64,000 nucleotides of DNA, taken from the NCBI GenBank assembly GCA_963971285.1, contig OZ020263.1, positions 5,642,001-5,706,000 of the forward strand. The letters are read 5' to 3'. Under the pieces are notes generated by a model. The model did not search any database. It saw only the letters and a program-made list of their open reading frames with translations, and had not been told where the DNA came from. The first letter of the stretch is position 1. Every line of letters begins with the position of its first letter. The translations under genes were made by a program, and so were the position numbers. The DNA comes from Astropecten irregularis. Taxonomy: Eukaryota; Echinodermata; Asteroidea; Paxillosida; Astropectinidae. Below, in pieces: positions 28,249 to 37,095 of this stretch.

Positions 28249-30044
28249 AGGTTGTCGGGCAAGGGGGTCATAATGGGGTCTGCTGTGGGTGCTAGGTGGT
28301 GAAAACGTGATTGCTGAAAACGAAAAAGTGCGTCGGCGATCTGGTTATTGACCCCCGGAATGTGACATGCCTTAAATTGTATGTTTTTATGAAGACAGGT
28401 TAAAACTAAACTACGAATCAAATGCATGATTTTCTTGCACTTGGATGTCTGATGATTGATAATAGTAACTACGGCTTCATTATCACACCAAAATATTACC
28501 CTTGTGTTGCTCAAATATTCACCCCATAATCGGAGAGCCAAAACAATTGGAAATAACTCTAAAAAGGCAATTGAAAAGTGGAGGTCCTTAATGTGCTGCG
28601 GGCATACCCCTTGTGTCCAACTACCGTTAAAGTAAGCCCCGAAACCCAATTCCGCCGAGGCGTCAGTATACAAATGTAAATTCGTGCTATTCTGCCAAAC
28701 AGTTGGAGGAAATTGAACAGTGCCATTGAAATGGGCCAAAAATTCTTGCCAAGCCAACAAATCAGAACGCGCGCCTTGGGAAATTCGGATACGGTGGTGA
28801 GGCTTCTGAACACCACGAGTGATATCATATAACCGCCTTAAGAAAGCTCGACCCGGCCGCACGGCTTTACAAACAAAATTGAGAGAACCTAACAAGGACT
28901 GAAGTTCCCTGAGAGTAGCTTTCTTTTTACTCAAGATATTCGCCAACTTTGCTTGAATGGGGATAATTTTGCTTTGAGGAACTTGAACTTCTTGAGTAAC
29001 AGAATCGATTGATAAACCAAGAAAGGCAATCTTTGTAGTAGGCCCTTCGGTTTTCTCCAGTGCCAAAGGGACACCAAAGTTTTTACAAACGACCTGAAAT
29101 GACTGAAGTGCCTGCATACAATCGTTGGAAGTAGATCTCCCCACAAAAAGAAAATCATCCAAATAGTGCAAAATGGACCGTGAACCGGCAACCTTTCTAG
29201 TGCAATACTCAAGGAAAGTGCTAAATCTCTCAAACGTTACACACGAGATGGAACACCCCATAGGCATACATTTATCAAAATAATATTGGCCGTCCAGCGA
29301 AAAACCCAAGAGATCAAACTCATCAGGGTGTACTGGAAGCAATCTGAAGGCGGATTTGATATCTGATTTGGCCATAAGGGCACCCCGACCTAACGTAGTA
29401 ACCAAGGCTACCGCGTCATCAAAGCTGGCATATTGAACAGTAGTATTGACAGAGTCAATGTGATCATTAACAGAATCACCTCGGGGAGATGAAAGGTTAT
29501 GAATTAAACGGTATTCGCCAGGCGTCTGTTTTGGTACTAACCCGATAGGGGAACAACGGAAATTAAGAAAAGGCGGACATGAAAACGGACCAGCAATTCG
29601 GCCAAGTTGTATTTCACGATTTATCTTATCATAAAGGATAGACGGATTCTCCCGAGCGGAGACTGAATTCATAGCCGTATAGCTAGTCCGTGGGCCGCAA
29701 TATTCAAGGCGAAAACCACTAGAAAAACCTTCAGTTATAATTTGTGCATGAAGCCTATTTGGATACAACTTCAAAAAGGGTAACATGTTATGCAGATTTA
29801 TTGGAGTTGGCAGTGCCTGTCTGGAAACGGTTGGAATCACGGACTCCACGAGAGGCTGCACGACAGACGTTGGCTGAGTGACCGATAGACGCGCACATTG
29901 CGCATTTGTGGGCAAAGCGACATGGTTGTCTGCCGCACTGACCACGGTTGAAGTCGTAACAAACTTGACCGGAGAATTGGTCTGTCTGATGGACACGCCT
30001 GGGTCCGAAGCTAGAAAAGGCTCTGCCCCGCTGCTGGAAAGCAT
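28230..30044 (-). CDS. Reverse transcriptase-RNase H of the minus-strand Ngaro
   Basis: An intact 604-residue frame. The reverse transcriptase has GLVPKQTPGEYRLIHNLS, MAKSDIKSAFRLLPV (first Asp), CMPMGCSISC and the catalytic HYLDDFLFVG, followed by LGLSID. RNase H follows with YTDASAELGFGAY, FWCDNEAVVTIIN and NQIADALFR. It copies the element RNA to DNA. It overlaps the zinc-knuckle end of gag in another frame, so expression needs frameshifting, reinitiation or splicing. Confidence 0.94.
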   Translation of the reverse strand: MLSSSGAEPFLASDPGVSIRQTNSPVKFVTTSTVVSAADNHVALPTNAQCARLSVTQPTSVVQPLVESVIPTVSRQALPTPINLHNMLPFLKLYPNRLHAQIITEGFSSGFRLEYCGPRTSYTAMNSVSARENPSILYDKINREIQLGRIAGPFSCPPFLNFRCSPIGLVPKQTPGEYRLIHNLSSPRGDSVNDHIDSVNTTVQYASFDDAVALVTTLGRGALMAKSDIKSAFRLLPVHPDEFDLLGFSLDGQYYFDKCMPMGCSISCVTFERFSTFLEYCTRKVAGSRSILHYLDDFLFVGRSTSNDCMQALQSFQVVCKNFGVPLALEKTEGPTTKIAFLGLSIDSVTQEVQVPQSKIIPIQAKLANILSKKKATLRELQSLLGSLNFVCKAVRPGRAFLRRLYDITRGVQKPHHRIRISQGARSDLLAWQEFLAHFNGTVQFPPTVWQNSTNLHLYTDASAELGFGAYFNGSWTQGVCPQHIKDLHFSIAFLELFPIVLALRLWGEYLSNTRVIFWCDNEAVVTIINHQTSKCKKIMHLIRSLVLTCLHKNIQFKACHIPGVNNQIADALFRFQQSRFHHLAPTADPIMTPLPDNLWRDFS

Positions 30045-31003
30045 GGGGACGAAAATTAGCTAAATGAGTAGACGGAGACCCCACCAAAGTGAGCCACAAC
30101 TCCGCGTCAATGGGGACGAAAATTAGCTAAATGAGTAGACGGAGACCCCACCAAAGTGAGCCACAACTCCGCGTCAATACTCGCCCATGATCTGGATGGC
30201 ATACGCGACTGGCGCAACCTGAATTGAATGTCATAGTCACGCCAGCCGTAACCACCGAAACGAAAAGCTGCTGAGCGGACAATGTCCGCATATTTCAACA
30301 ATTGTTGTGCCCGATCCGGGTGGCGCGACAAGAATATAGAGGAAAAAATTAAGAATGCAGACGTCCACTGCTCGATGGATGTTATGCGCGTGACGCGCGT
30401 CTGAGGGCGTATCTGCCAGATTTGGGATTCCTGAGAACCGACAGAAAAAACACAGTCGTTGTCAGGAGCGCGTATCGCTGGTCGCAAAATTGACCCAAAC
30501 TCAACGAAGTCGCCGTTACAGATTTTTTCACGTAACGGCAAAGGGACTCCAGAACCCAAATCATCGCAGACGCTAGATAATGCCATGTCAGAATTGCCAG
30601 CAGTGCCAGAATTTGTCACAACGCTTAAACAAATAGGAGCAGTGGAGCTAGTACTAGTACTAGTAGTCAACGGAATGGGAGACGAAACGGAGGTGGTAAT
30701 GGCAGAGTTAACTGTATTATCAAAAGTGGCCATTGCAATAAACTCACCCCTGCAACTGACCGGAGCTACGGCAGGATCACTCAGGGGCAGCGTCGGAGGC
30801 GGTGCCGAAGCTGGAGCTGAACTGGCAGGAGGCTCTGTAGTACTCCTCCTCCCTCTCCCACGAGTAGCAACAGCCGGCGGAGCCGGTGTCGTGGGCAAGG
30901 CATCAGGGGCGGGAGCTGAACTACGAGGGCCTGCCTTACGTTTCTTCCCTTTCCCTCGAGCTGCAACCACCGGCGGAGCCGTTGTCCCCTTCCGTTTTGG
31001 CAT
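29788..31003 (-). pseudogene. Gag-like protein of the minus-strand Ngaro, split by a duplication
   Basis: The first frame (31003-30107) starts MPKRKGTTAPPVVAARGKGK: a basic, Ala/Pro-rich N-terminus, then a conserved-looking region with YGWRDYDIQFRLRQSRMPS and AELWLTLVGSP. The second frame (30099-29788) repeats WLTLVGSPSTHLANFRPH and goes on to a Cys/His cluster, CYDFNRGQCGRQPCRFAH then CAMCASIGHSANVC. The break is caused by a 67-bp tandem duplication at 30043-30176. Removing one unit restores frame, so the damage is simple and late. Confidence 0.85.
30043..30176. repeat. 67-bp exact tandem duplication in gag
   Basis: 30043-30109 is repeated at 30110-30176. Since 67 is not a multiple of three, it shifts the gag frame. 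Identity is essentially complete, so it is recent, or an assembly artefact. Confidence 0.93.
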
Positions 31004-31033
31004 TTTGAATGAAACTCAAACTCGATAAGTTGA

Positions 31034-31245
31034 ATTTAAAAACTAAGCGAAGTGCTTGCGACAACTGCTCAGACAAAAGTGAACGACTCAAGCCAAGCAC
31101 ATGTAAGAAACTGCAATCCAGTGACCAGGTCGTAAATCAATGACCATGTCGTAAATGTCTGGGTAAGGGCTTGGCCTACTCCAGACTGAGTGTCTAGTGG
31201 TAATAAATTATTTGAGTCTCCAAGTCTGGCCTCAAATGTATTATT
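31034..31245. repeat. 212-bp direct repeat, right copy
   Basis: Near-identical to 21667-21878. It forms the 5' terminus of the minus-strand element. Its last bases (GTATTATT) merge with the Polinton integrase frame, so the exact junction is ambiguous by a few bases. Confidence 0.93.
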
Positions 31246-31326
31246 TAAAAGACGGACCAAAACGATCATTTGTGCGCCAATAACTCATGGTTATATTCGA
31301 TGAGGTGGAATTTGGTCATAATGTAT
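31238..31326 (+). pseudogene. C-terminal tail of the Polinton integrase
   Basis: The frame reads YYLKDGPKRSFVRQ then TAA, followed in frame by LMVIFDEVEF to a second stop. YYL-x-DGPKRSFVR is the typical end of Polinton integrases. The TAA at about 31283 is probably a mutation. It converges with, and overlaps by about 35 bases, the minus-strand gene ending at 31291. Confidence 0.8.
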
Positions 31327-32550
31327 AATATTATACATTAAATACGATACACCCGCGATGACCAAAATTCCAACCGATAACGCAGTTTTTTCATCTTCGT
31401 GAAAATCTGGTTCTGTTTTTATTACTCGCGGAGTTGGTTGCGTTGGTGGCGGAGAAGGCATAGTTGATTGCGTTGGTGGTGGGGTAGGTAGAGTTGGCTG
31501 AGGAATACTCGAATTTAAATTTAAGTTTAACCCCGGTGATAAATCTGACGTTGCTATTTGAATATTATTATTATAACCTTCGTGAACCCCGACCCCTAAT
31601 TCCATATCGGATGGCATTAAATAAATTCCGGGGGCTATTACAAAATTTAACGAACTTTTGGCGTATTGTAACGAATCTTGAAATCGATTGATAGAAGCCT
31701 CGATATCGATAGGAGTATTTATAACATCTTCTACGATAACTTCAAATTGTATTCGTGCATCTAATCCAGTTCCTGGGGTTAATACGCTAGTTTTAGTTTG
31801 CGCTTGCGCCCCCAATAACGAAAAAACGAGAGTTCTTACAGTTTCGTTTAGTTTAGTAATACCAGCTTCTGTAAAAGAAGTCTTATCCGTAATAAATTTT
31901 GCCCAAGCTTTGGATGTTTCTTTACTTTGACGAATATATTCTATGGTATAGGTGCTCGAATGACCGCTACCCTTGGGAGGATCGGGGAGACCAAACCCCA
32001 TATAAGTAGCACCCGCGTAACGACCAAAATTTGTTAAAACGTGAGCGTCATAATTTTTATCCGGTACCACTAGACCAGCACCGTAATAAGCGGTACCTAA
32101 ACCCCCCGAAGTTTTATCCACGGTTTGTTTCCAATTATGATTTTGATCTACGCTAAAAAATCTACAAGTATCGACGTAAGCTTCGTGATCTATATTATTG
32201 TTAATCGGGTTAAAAATATTATCACCTGGAATTGGGCATTTTAAGAATTCTAATATTTTTCTAGTCGTAAAATAAACGTGAAATTTAAATAAATTGGCTA
32301 TCGTTAAATCCCCCGATGATAAAATATCTATCCCCACACCACACCCTGAAGTAGCGCACCAAACTGCAAAATTTAATTGATTTTGATAACAATTTAACGG
32401 GTGAGTTTCGTAACGGTTAACATCTTCGTCGGTCCTAATATCTGGTAAAAGATACGCGCTAAATATATCTTTAAAATTGGCTTGAAATGTTTCTCCTTCT
32501 TTCGATTTTACTACGATTACCGGTTTATTCAAATTATTTATAACACTCAT
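31291..32550 (-). CDS. Polinton capsid-associated protein (candidate minor capsid)
   Basis: An intact 419-residue frame starting MSVINNLNKPVIVVKSKEGE. It has FKDIFSAYLLPDIRTDEDVN and ETHPLNCYQNQLNFAVWCAT early, GGLGTAYYG in the middle, a Pro/Thr-rich linker at about residues 345-375 and a C-terminal membrane segment (ALSVGILVIAGVSYLMYNII). The FSAYLLP...THPLN-x-Y-x-NQLN signature recurs in animal Polintons next to the integrase. A minor-capsid or vertex role is my inference. It is one of the few long Polinton genes here with no break. Confidence 0.65.
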   Translation of the reverse strand: MSVINNLNKPVIVVKSKEGETFQANFKDIFSAYLLPDIRTDEDVNRYETHPLNCYQNQLNFAVWCATSGCGVGIDILSSGDLTIANLFKFHVYFTTRKILEFLKCPIPGDNIFNPINNNIDHEAYVDTCRFFSVDQNHNWKQTVDKTSGGLGTAYYGAGLVVPDKNYDAHVLTNFGRYAGATYMGFGLPDPPKGSGHSSTYTIEYIRQSKETSKAWAKFITDKTSFTEAGITKLNETVRTLVFSLLGAQAQTKTSVLTPGTGLDARIQFEVIVEDVINTPIDIEASINRFQDSLQYAKSSLNFVIAPGIYLMPSDMELGVGVHEGYNNNIQIATSDLSPGLNLNLNSSIPQPTLPTPPPTQSTMPSPPPTQPTPRVIKTEPDFHEDEKTALSVGILVIAGVSYLMYNIIHYDQIPPHRI

Positions 32551-32579
32551 TTTTATTTACTATTAATATAAATAAAAGA

Positions 32580-33196
32580 ATGAAACCTTTAATGTCACAT
32601 TCATTTACGATGACAGAAAACGAAGAAATGTTTAAGTTAGCGAGACCGATTAATACGGAGGATCGAGATGTATGGATCGGTTTAAAAAATTTTTATTTAA
32701 CCGTAGGGATCTTTAATATACGATCGCGTACTTTTATTCAACCTGCAACATTAGGTAAAAACGGTGAACGCCTATTTTTATCGGAAAAAGAAAACAAATT
32801 TTTTATCGAACCTGGTCGTTATCCTATTGATTATTTTGTTAATTTATTTAAAGATATTATAGCGAGTGGCGCTACTTGGTTAGATGTAGAACTAGATTAT
32901 GCGGCCTCAAAAATTACGTTAACATTAGCACCACCTTATATATTACCTTTGGAGGAACCCCTTTTAAAAATATTAGGTTTTAAAACCTTACCCTTAGGGG
33001 GTGTTAATGTGGGTTATTATAAAATCAATCCTAAACATGTTTTATATATGAACCTATAATTGCGAAATTTGATGACAAAATGAAACAACTCGTAAATGAT
33101 CAAATCAATGAGTTAACGTTTAGCGTACGAGACTGTAAAGGTAAAATCGTTAACAATCGAGGAAAAGAAATTATTTTAAATGTTGATATTTATTAA
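32580..33196 (+). pseudogene. Tandem capsid-type paralogue, copy 1 (internal deletion)
   Basis: The open frame 32580-33059 starts MKPLMSHSFTMTENEEMFKL and contains FIEPGRYPIDYFVNLFKD and KILGFKTLPLGG. The segment that in copy 3 follows the glycine-tyrosine turn (HLCCEQIE...) is missing. The C-terminal tail (QLVNDQINELTFSVRDCKGK) resumes in another frame at about 33081-33196. The family resembles Polinton proteins with a jelly-roll-like strand pattern and may be penton-like; the role is unproven. Confidence 0.6.
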
Positions 33197-33236
33197 TTTT
33201 TTTTAAATAAACGATAAATATAAATCTAAATCTAAT

Positions 33237-33779
33237 ATGAAACCTTTAATGTCACATTCGTTTAGGATGACAGAAAACGAAGAAACGTTTAAGTTGAATG
33301 AACCCATAACGACAACGAATAAAGAGGTGTGGATGAGTTTAAAAAATGTATACATTGATGTGGGGGTATTTAATATTAATCGTAGATCTAACATAAGGTG
33401 GTATCAATATGACAAAACTTTTGAGATAGTAAATAGTGGGGTTTATTGGATTGAATCGGGGCGCTATGTTATCGATTATTTCAAAGATTTTTTAAAAGAT
33501 CTAAAATGGTTAACGATAGATATAGATTATAATGAGTCAAAAATTACACTATCTATCAATGACAGTAATTATCATTTAGTTTTAGACACAACTATTAGAA
33601 AATTATTAGGTTTTAGGTATTCTGAGTTGACAAGTGGTGATTATGTAGGTCATTATAAAAACGTGGAACGAGTGTACCACCTTTGTTGTGAGCAGTTATC
33701 GAAAGAAAAAAAAATTATGTAAAGGTAAAATCGTTAACAATCGAGGAAAAGAAATTATTTTAAATGTTGATATTTATTA
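33237..33779 (+). pseudogene. Tandem capsid-type paralogue, copy 2 (deletion near end)
   Basis: It starts MKPLMSHSFRMTENEETFKL and shares YWIESGRYVIDYF and KLLGFRYSELTSGDYVGHYK. It reaches VYHLCCEQL, then stops at 33722. Only the last codons of the tail (GKIVNNRGKEIILNVDIY) remain, at 33724-33779. A deletion has removed the middle of the C-terminal domain. The spacer to copy 3 repeats the copy 1-2 spacer. Confidence 0.6.
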
Positions 33780-33814
33780 ATTTTTTTAAAATAAACGATA
33801 AATCTAAATCTAAA

Positions 33815-34535
33815 ATGAAACCTTTAATGTCACATTCGTTTAGGATGACAGAAAACGAAGAAACGTTTAAGTTGGATGAACCCATAAATACAACAAATAA
33901 AGAGGCGTGGATGAGTTTAAAAAATGTTTACATCGATGTAGGGGTTTTAAATATTAAACATGAATTGAAAATAATTTTGACTCAATTTACCGATAAAGAA
34001 TCATTAGACAATCCGATTCGTACGCTCTATTGGATCGATCCTGGTCGTTATTCTATCGATTATTTTAAAGATTTACTCAGAGATATAGAATGGTTAGAGA
34101 TAGATATAGATTATAATGAGTCAAAAATTACAATAACAAACAACTCCGATAGTTCTTATTTAGTTATAAAAAATAAGTTATCCTAAACCAGACCCAGCTA
34201 TTAAAAAAATATTAGGTTTTAGTTATTCTGAGTTATCAAGTGGTGAATATGTAGGTTATCATAAAAACGTAGAACGAGTGTACCATCTTTGTTGCGAACA
34301 AATCGAGACAGAACATAATTTTTATAACGGAAACCCCTGTTGTCTTTTAGCCATCGTTCCGATCGTAGAAACTGACTACGATCCTGCCCCCTTTTTATAC
34401 TTTAAATTTAAATCTCAATTAAAGCAACTCGTGAATGATCAAATCAATGAGTTCACGTTTAGCTTACGGGATTGCGAAGGAAAAATTATTAATAATAGAG
34501 GAAGATAAATTATTTTAGATGTAGAAATTTATTAA
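33815..34535 (+). pseudogene. Tandem capsid-type paralogue, copy 3 (most complete)
   Basis: ATG 33815 begins MKPLMSHSFRMTENEETFKL and the frame is open to 34186. A frame change at about 34175-34190 is followed by the complete C-terminal domain: VYHLCCEQIETEHNFYNGN, PVETD-like strands, QLVNDQINEFTFSLRDCEGK. TAA at 34506 replaces the GAA seen in copies 1 and 2, cutting the last few residues. The upstream ATG at 33764 was rejected because its extra codons are the tail of copy 2. Confidence 0.6.
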
Positions 34536-34564
34536 TTAAAAAAAAGTTTTTGTTATTATTTAAA

Positions 34565-35140
34565 ATGACGAAGACGATTACGAATGCGAATACAAGCGCT
34601 TGAAGTTCAGCGGGGCCCACTATAGATCTTTATCCACAGTTACCTCCTAAACCAGACCCGGTTGATACGACCGATGTTAGTAAAATCTATAGACTAGAAA
34701 AAATAGAAAGCATTAAATCCCAAATGAGTATCCCCTCACTTTTAGGGGTGATAACAGCACCAGTGGGATTGGTTTTATCCGGTATGACTATAGGAGTGTG
34801 TAGTATGATGATGGGGCTAAAATATGTATCAAAAAGATTAACGTATAAAACTAAAAAACACGATCAAATACGAACATTAGCCGATGCTAAACTTAACACG
34901 ATAGAAGAATACGTGTCAAAAGCTATCGATGATGGTGATATCTCGCACGAAGAATTTTCATTAATCACTGCGGAACTAAAGAAATTTAACGAACTTAAAG
35001 AAAAAATTAGAAGTAAAACAGCAACCGCGCTTAAGCAAAATCAAGACATCGAAGCGCAGGTTCAAAAAAAAGTAGAAGAGAAATTAGCCGAACAATTGGA
35101 GAAGCAAAAAAAAGATCTTATCGCAAAACTTGGAAATTAG
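34565..35140 (+). pseudogene. Polinton membrane/coiled-coil protein with one in-frame TGA
   Basis: From ATG 34565 a 191-codon frame runs to 35140 with a single TGA at 34601-34603. Codons after it (TIDLYPQLPPKPDP, KIYRLEKIESIKSQ) stay in frame with the long open part. Then come two hydrophobic stretches (SLLGVITAPVGLVLSGMTIG), a basic segment (KRLTYKTKKHDQIRTLADAK), the conserved-looking SHEEFSLITAELKKFNELK and a C-terminal coiled coil. The KKHDQIR-x-LA-x-AKLNTI segment is typical of a Polinton protein family. If the TGA is an error the gene is intact. Confidence 0.65.
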
Positions 35141-35186
35141 AGTTCACGAGAGAACGAGTCCTATTAGATAATGAACAGCCACCTAA

Positions 35187-37095
35187 TTACACGGTTGCCA
35201 CGGCGCCGCCTATAGAGTAGTGCTCATAAGCCAAAGTGTCAATTCCATTAGATAGGATATATCTTTTTCCATCATAAGGACTCAATGAAGTTTTGGTGTT
35301 TACTTGCGTATAAATTTGATGTTTGTTAGATTGAATTATATTCATTTGATGTTCTTGAGATTTTTTATTTTTTAAACAATTATCAAAATTTTCAAAGTTA
35401 ATATTTTTTTCAGTCACGGTTTTTGTTATACCTTTAATTTTTTTAACCTCATTATCATCTTGTATTAAGATCACATACATTTTTGATCTTAAACAAATGG
35501 CTTGTTTTACTACTTGGCCACCGTATTCATCTTTCATCTTTCCAATTACTTTTAATAAATAAATAATAATTTATAATAAAAGTCGTACATAAAAGATTTG
35601 CTTAAATCTAATATACTCACTCCGCAATAGATGGGTTTATTTAAATACGTTTTTTCTTTATACCTTTCAAAGAAACCTATATTAGAATATGTACATTTAG
35701 TCGATGTTTTATAATTAGGTTTGGATGCTAGTTTTAATACTTTTTTTACCGATAAATCGCTATCATCGTCTATAATAATATTTCCATCTATTCTATTTCG
35801 AACATTTTCCATTGTTTTACCAAAAACGGAATTGTTCATGAGTTTAACAAAATCTTTTTCAAAATCTGATTTGGCCATTTTTCTGAGTTGTGTATTTTTA
35901 TCAATGTAAGACCGCATCCAAGGTTTTTGCTTAAATCGTAAAACACGATGTACGCGCGTGAGTTTTAATCCTAGTTGTAAATACAGTTTTAACGTTTTAT
36001 AATGAATGACATATTTTTTACGAGATCCTAAATGAGCGATGAGTCCGTCATCTCGCGAGGCTTTTTCTCCGTGAGATAACAATTCTTTTTGATAAGGGCT
36101 CAACCGTTCACCCGATACGGTTATGTTCTCTGGGGCTAAGGGTAAGTCGTTGTGTAAGTCATGAAGCTCTTTAGGATAGTCTAGATCTACTTCCAACGTA
36201 AATCCGTGGTCGTTGTCATCGGCTAAACCTAAAATATGATCGGTCGTAAAGTTAGCGACTTGGTAATCGGTTAACCATTTAAAATCACCGTAGGGTAACG
36301 ATTGACTCATTGCCCAACCGTATAAATTGTTCGAGTCTAAATAAAGTAAATAAGAAGATTCTTTCTTAAGGTCGTAATCTTTTAAATATTTATTGTTGGC
36401 TTTGTGATGCCTACAACTTCCGACGCTAGAATAACCACCTCTTTTACCTTTTTCAAAAAATAAATATTGTTCGATATCGGTTAAAAGTTCTAATTCTATT
36501 TTAGAATGTAACAACAAAGCGTCCCAAGACAACCCCGGTGCCGTGAGATATTTTGCTGGATCTAAACGATAGTTTTTCTTACAAACGGATCTAAAGTTTT
36601 GAAACACATCGGCAAGTAACAACGTATCCGTGGTCACGTATAAGTCGTGATAATCACCTAGAGTTTTACAGTTGAAAGTTTTCCAAACCAATCATCCTTA
36701 TTATAATCTTTAAAATGATTTTTAATTAACTTAAATGCATCTTTGGGGCAAGCAGCAACTAATTTTTCTAAGGAAGAGTTCATAAAATTTAACGAATCTA
36801 TAAAACGGAGTTGACCTATACTAATACTTATGTATTTTTCCGAGTTTTGAGGAATACAAAATATATTATTGAATATATTTTTTTCCTTTTGATAATAATT
36901 TAATATACTTAAATAATCTTTTAGTTCATCGATTTTAACATTTATTTTTTCATCGATTATTTTTTTTGATTAATTAGTTTTATTTTTTCTCTCTTACAAC
37001 GTTCGTTTTTGATTGCTTTTTGGTTAATTTTTATATTAAGTTTCTTATCGAATGTAACCCCGTATTTTTCTTCAAACGTTTTTATTGTGAAAAGA
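35187..37095 (-). pseudogene. Polinton protein-primed family B DNA polymerase, 5'-truncated, motif C lost
   Basis: The main frame (36691-35552) contains LYVTTDTLLLADVFQNF, polymerase motif A in LLYLDSNNLYGWAMSQ, SPYQKELL, and motif B in FVKLMNNSVFGKTMENVRN. Upstream sequence to about 37095 encodes more of the same protein in shifted frames. Downstream, 35537-35187 encodes the C-terminus (KTSLSPYDGKRYIL). Between SKSFMYDFYY and KMKDEYGG the segment carrying motif C (the DTD aspartates) is absent. The N-terminal exonuclease part is also lost. The gene is dead. Confidence 0.88.

Larger units (their letters stand above)
21433..31245 (-). mobile_element. Composite Ngaro-like (tyrosine recombinase) retrotransposon insertion
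   Basis: A 9.8-kb block lies between two parts of the Polinton integrase gene. The minus-strand element has gag, RT-RNase H, YR and SGNH genes (31003 down to 26632) and a 212-bp direct repeat at each side (21667-21878, 31034-31245). No long terminal repeats or integrase are present. This matches the Ngaro group, which integrates by recombinase without target duplication. A diverged plus-strand partial element lies within it (about 21930-25770). Confidence 0.82.
31246..37095. mobile_element. Polinton/Maverick element, right part
   Basis: It begins with the last codons of the integrase (DGPKRSFVR) and continues with capsid-associated genes and the minus-strand DNA polymerase. The PolB N-terminus and the right terminal repeat are missing: the recognisable polymerase stops near 37095, where unrelated sequence starts. 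Confidence 0.9.

Noticed and set aside
30459..31028. 189-residue plus-strand frame, Ala/Gly-rich
   Set aside because: It is the antisense shadow of the gag gene, whose Ala/Pro-rich composition opens the opposite strand.
34601..34603. TGA as a selenocysteine codon
   Set aside because: No SECIS-like element was noticed downstream, the protein type is not a selenoprotein, and a neighbouring gene has a lone TAA, so mutation is simpler.
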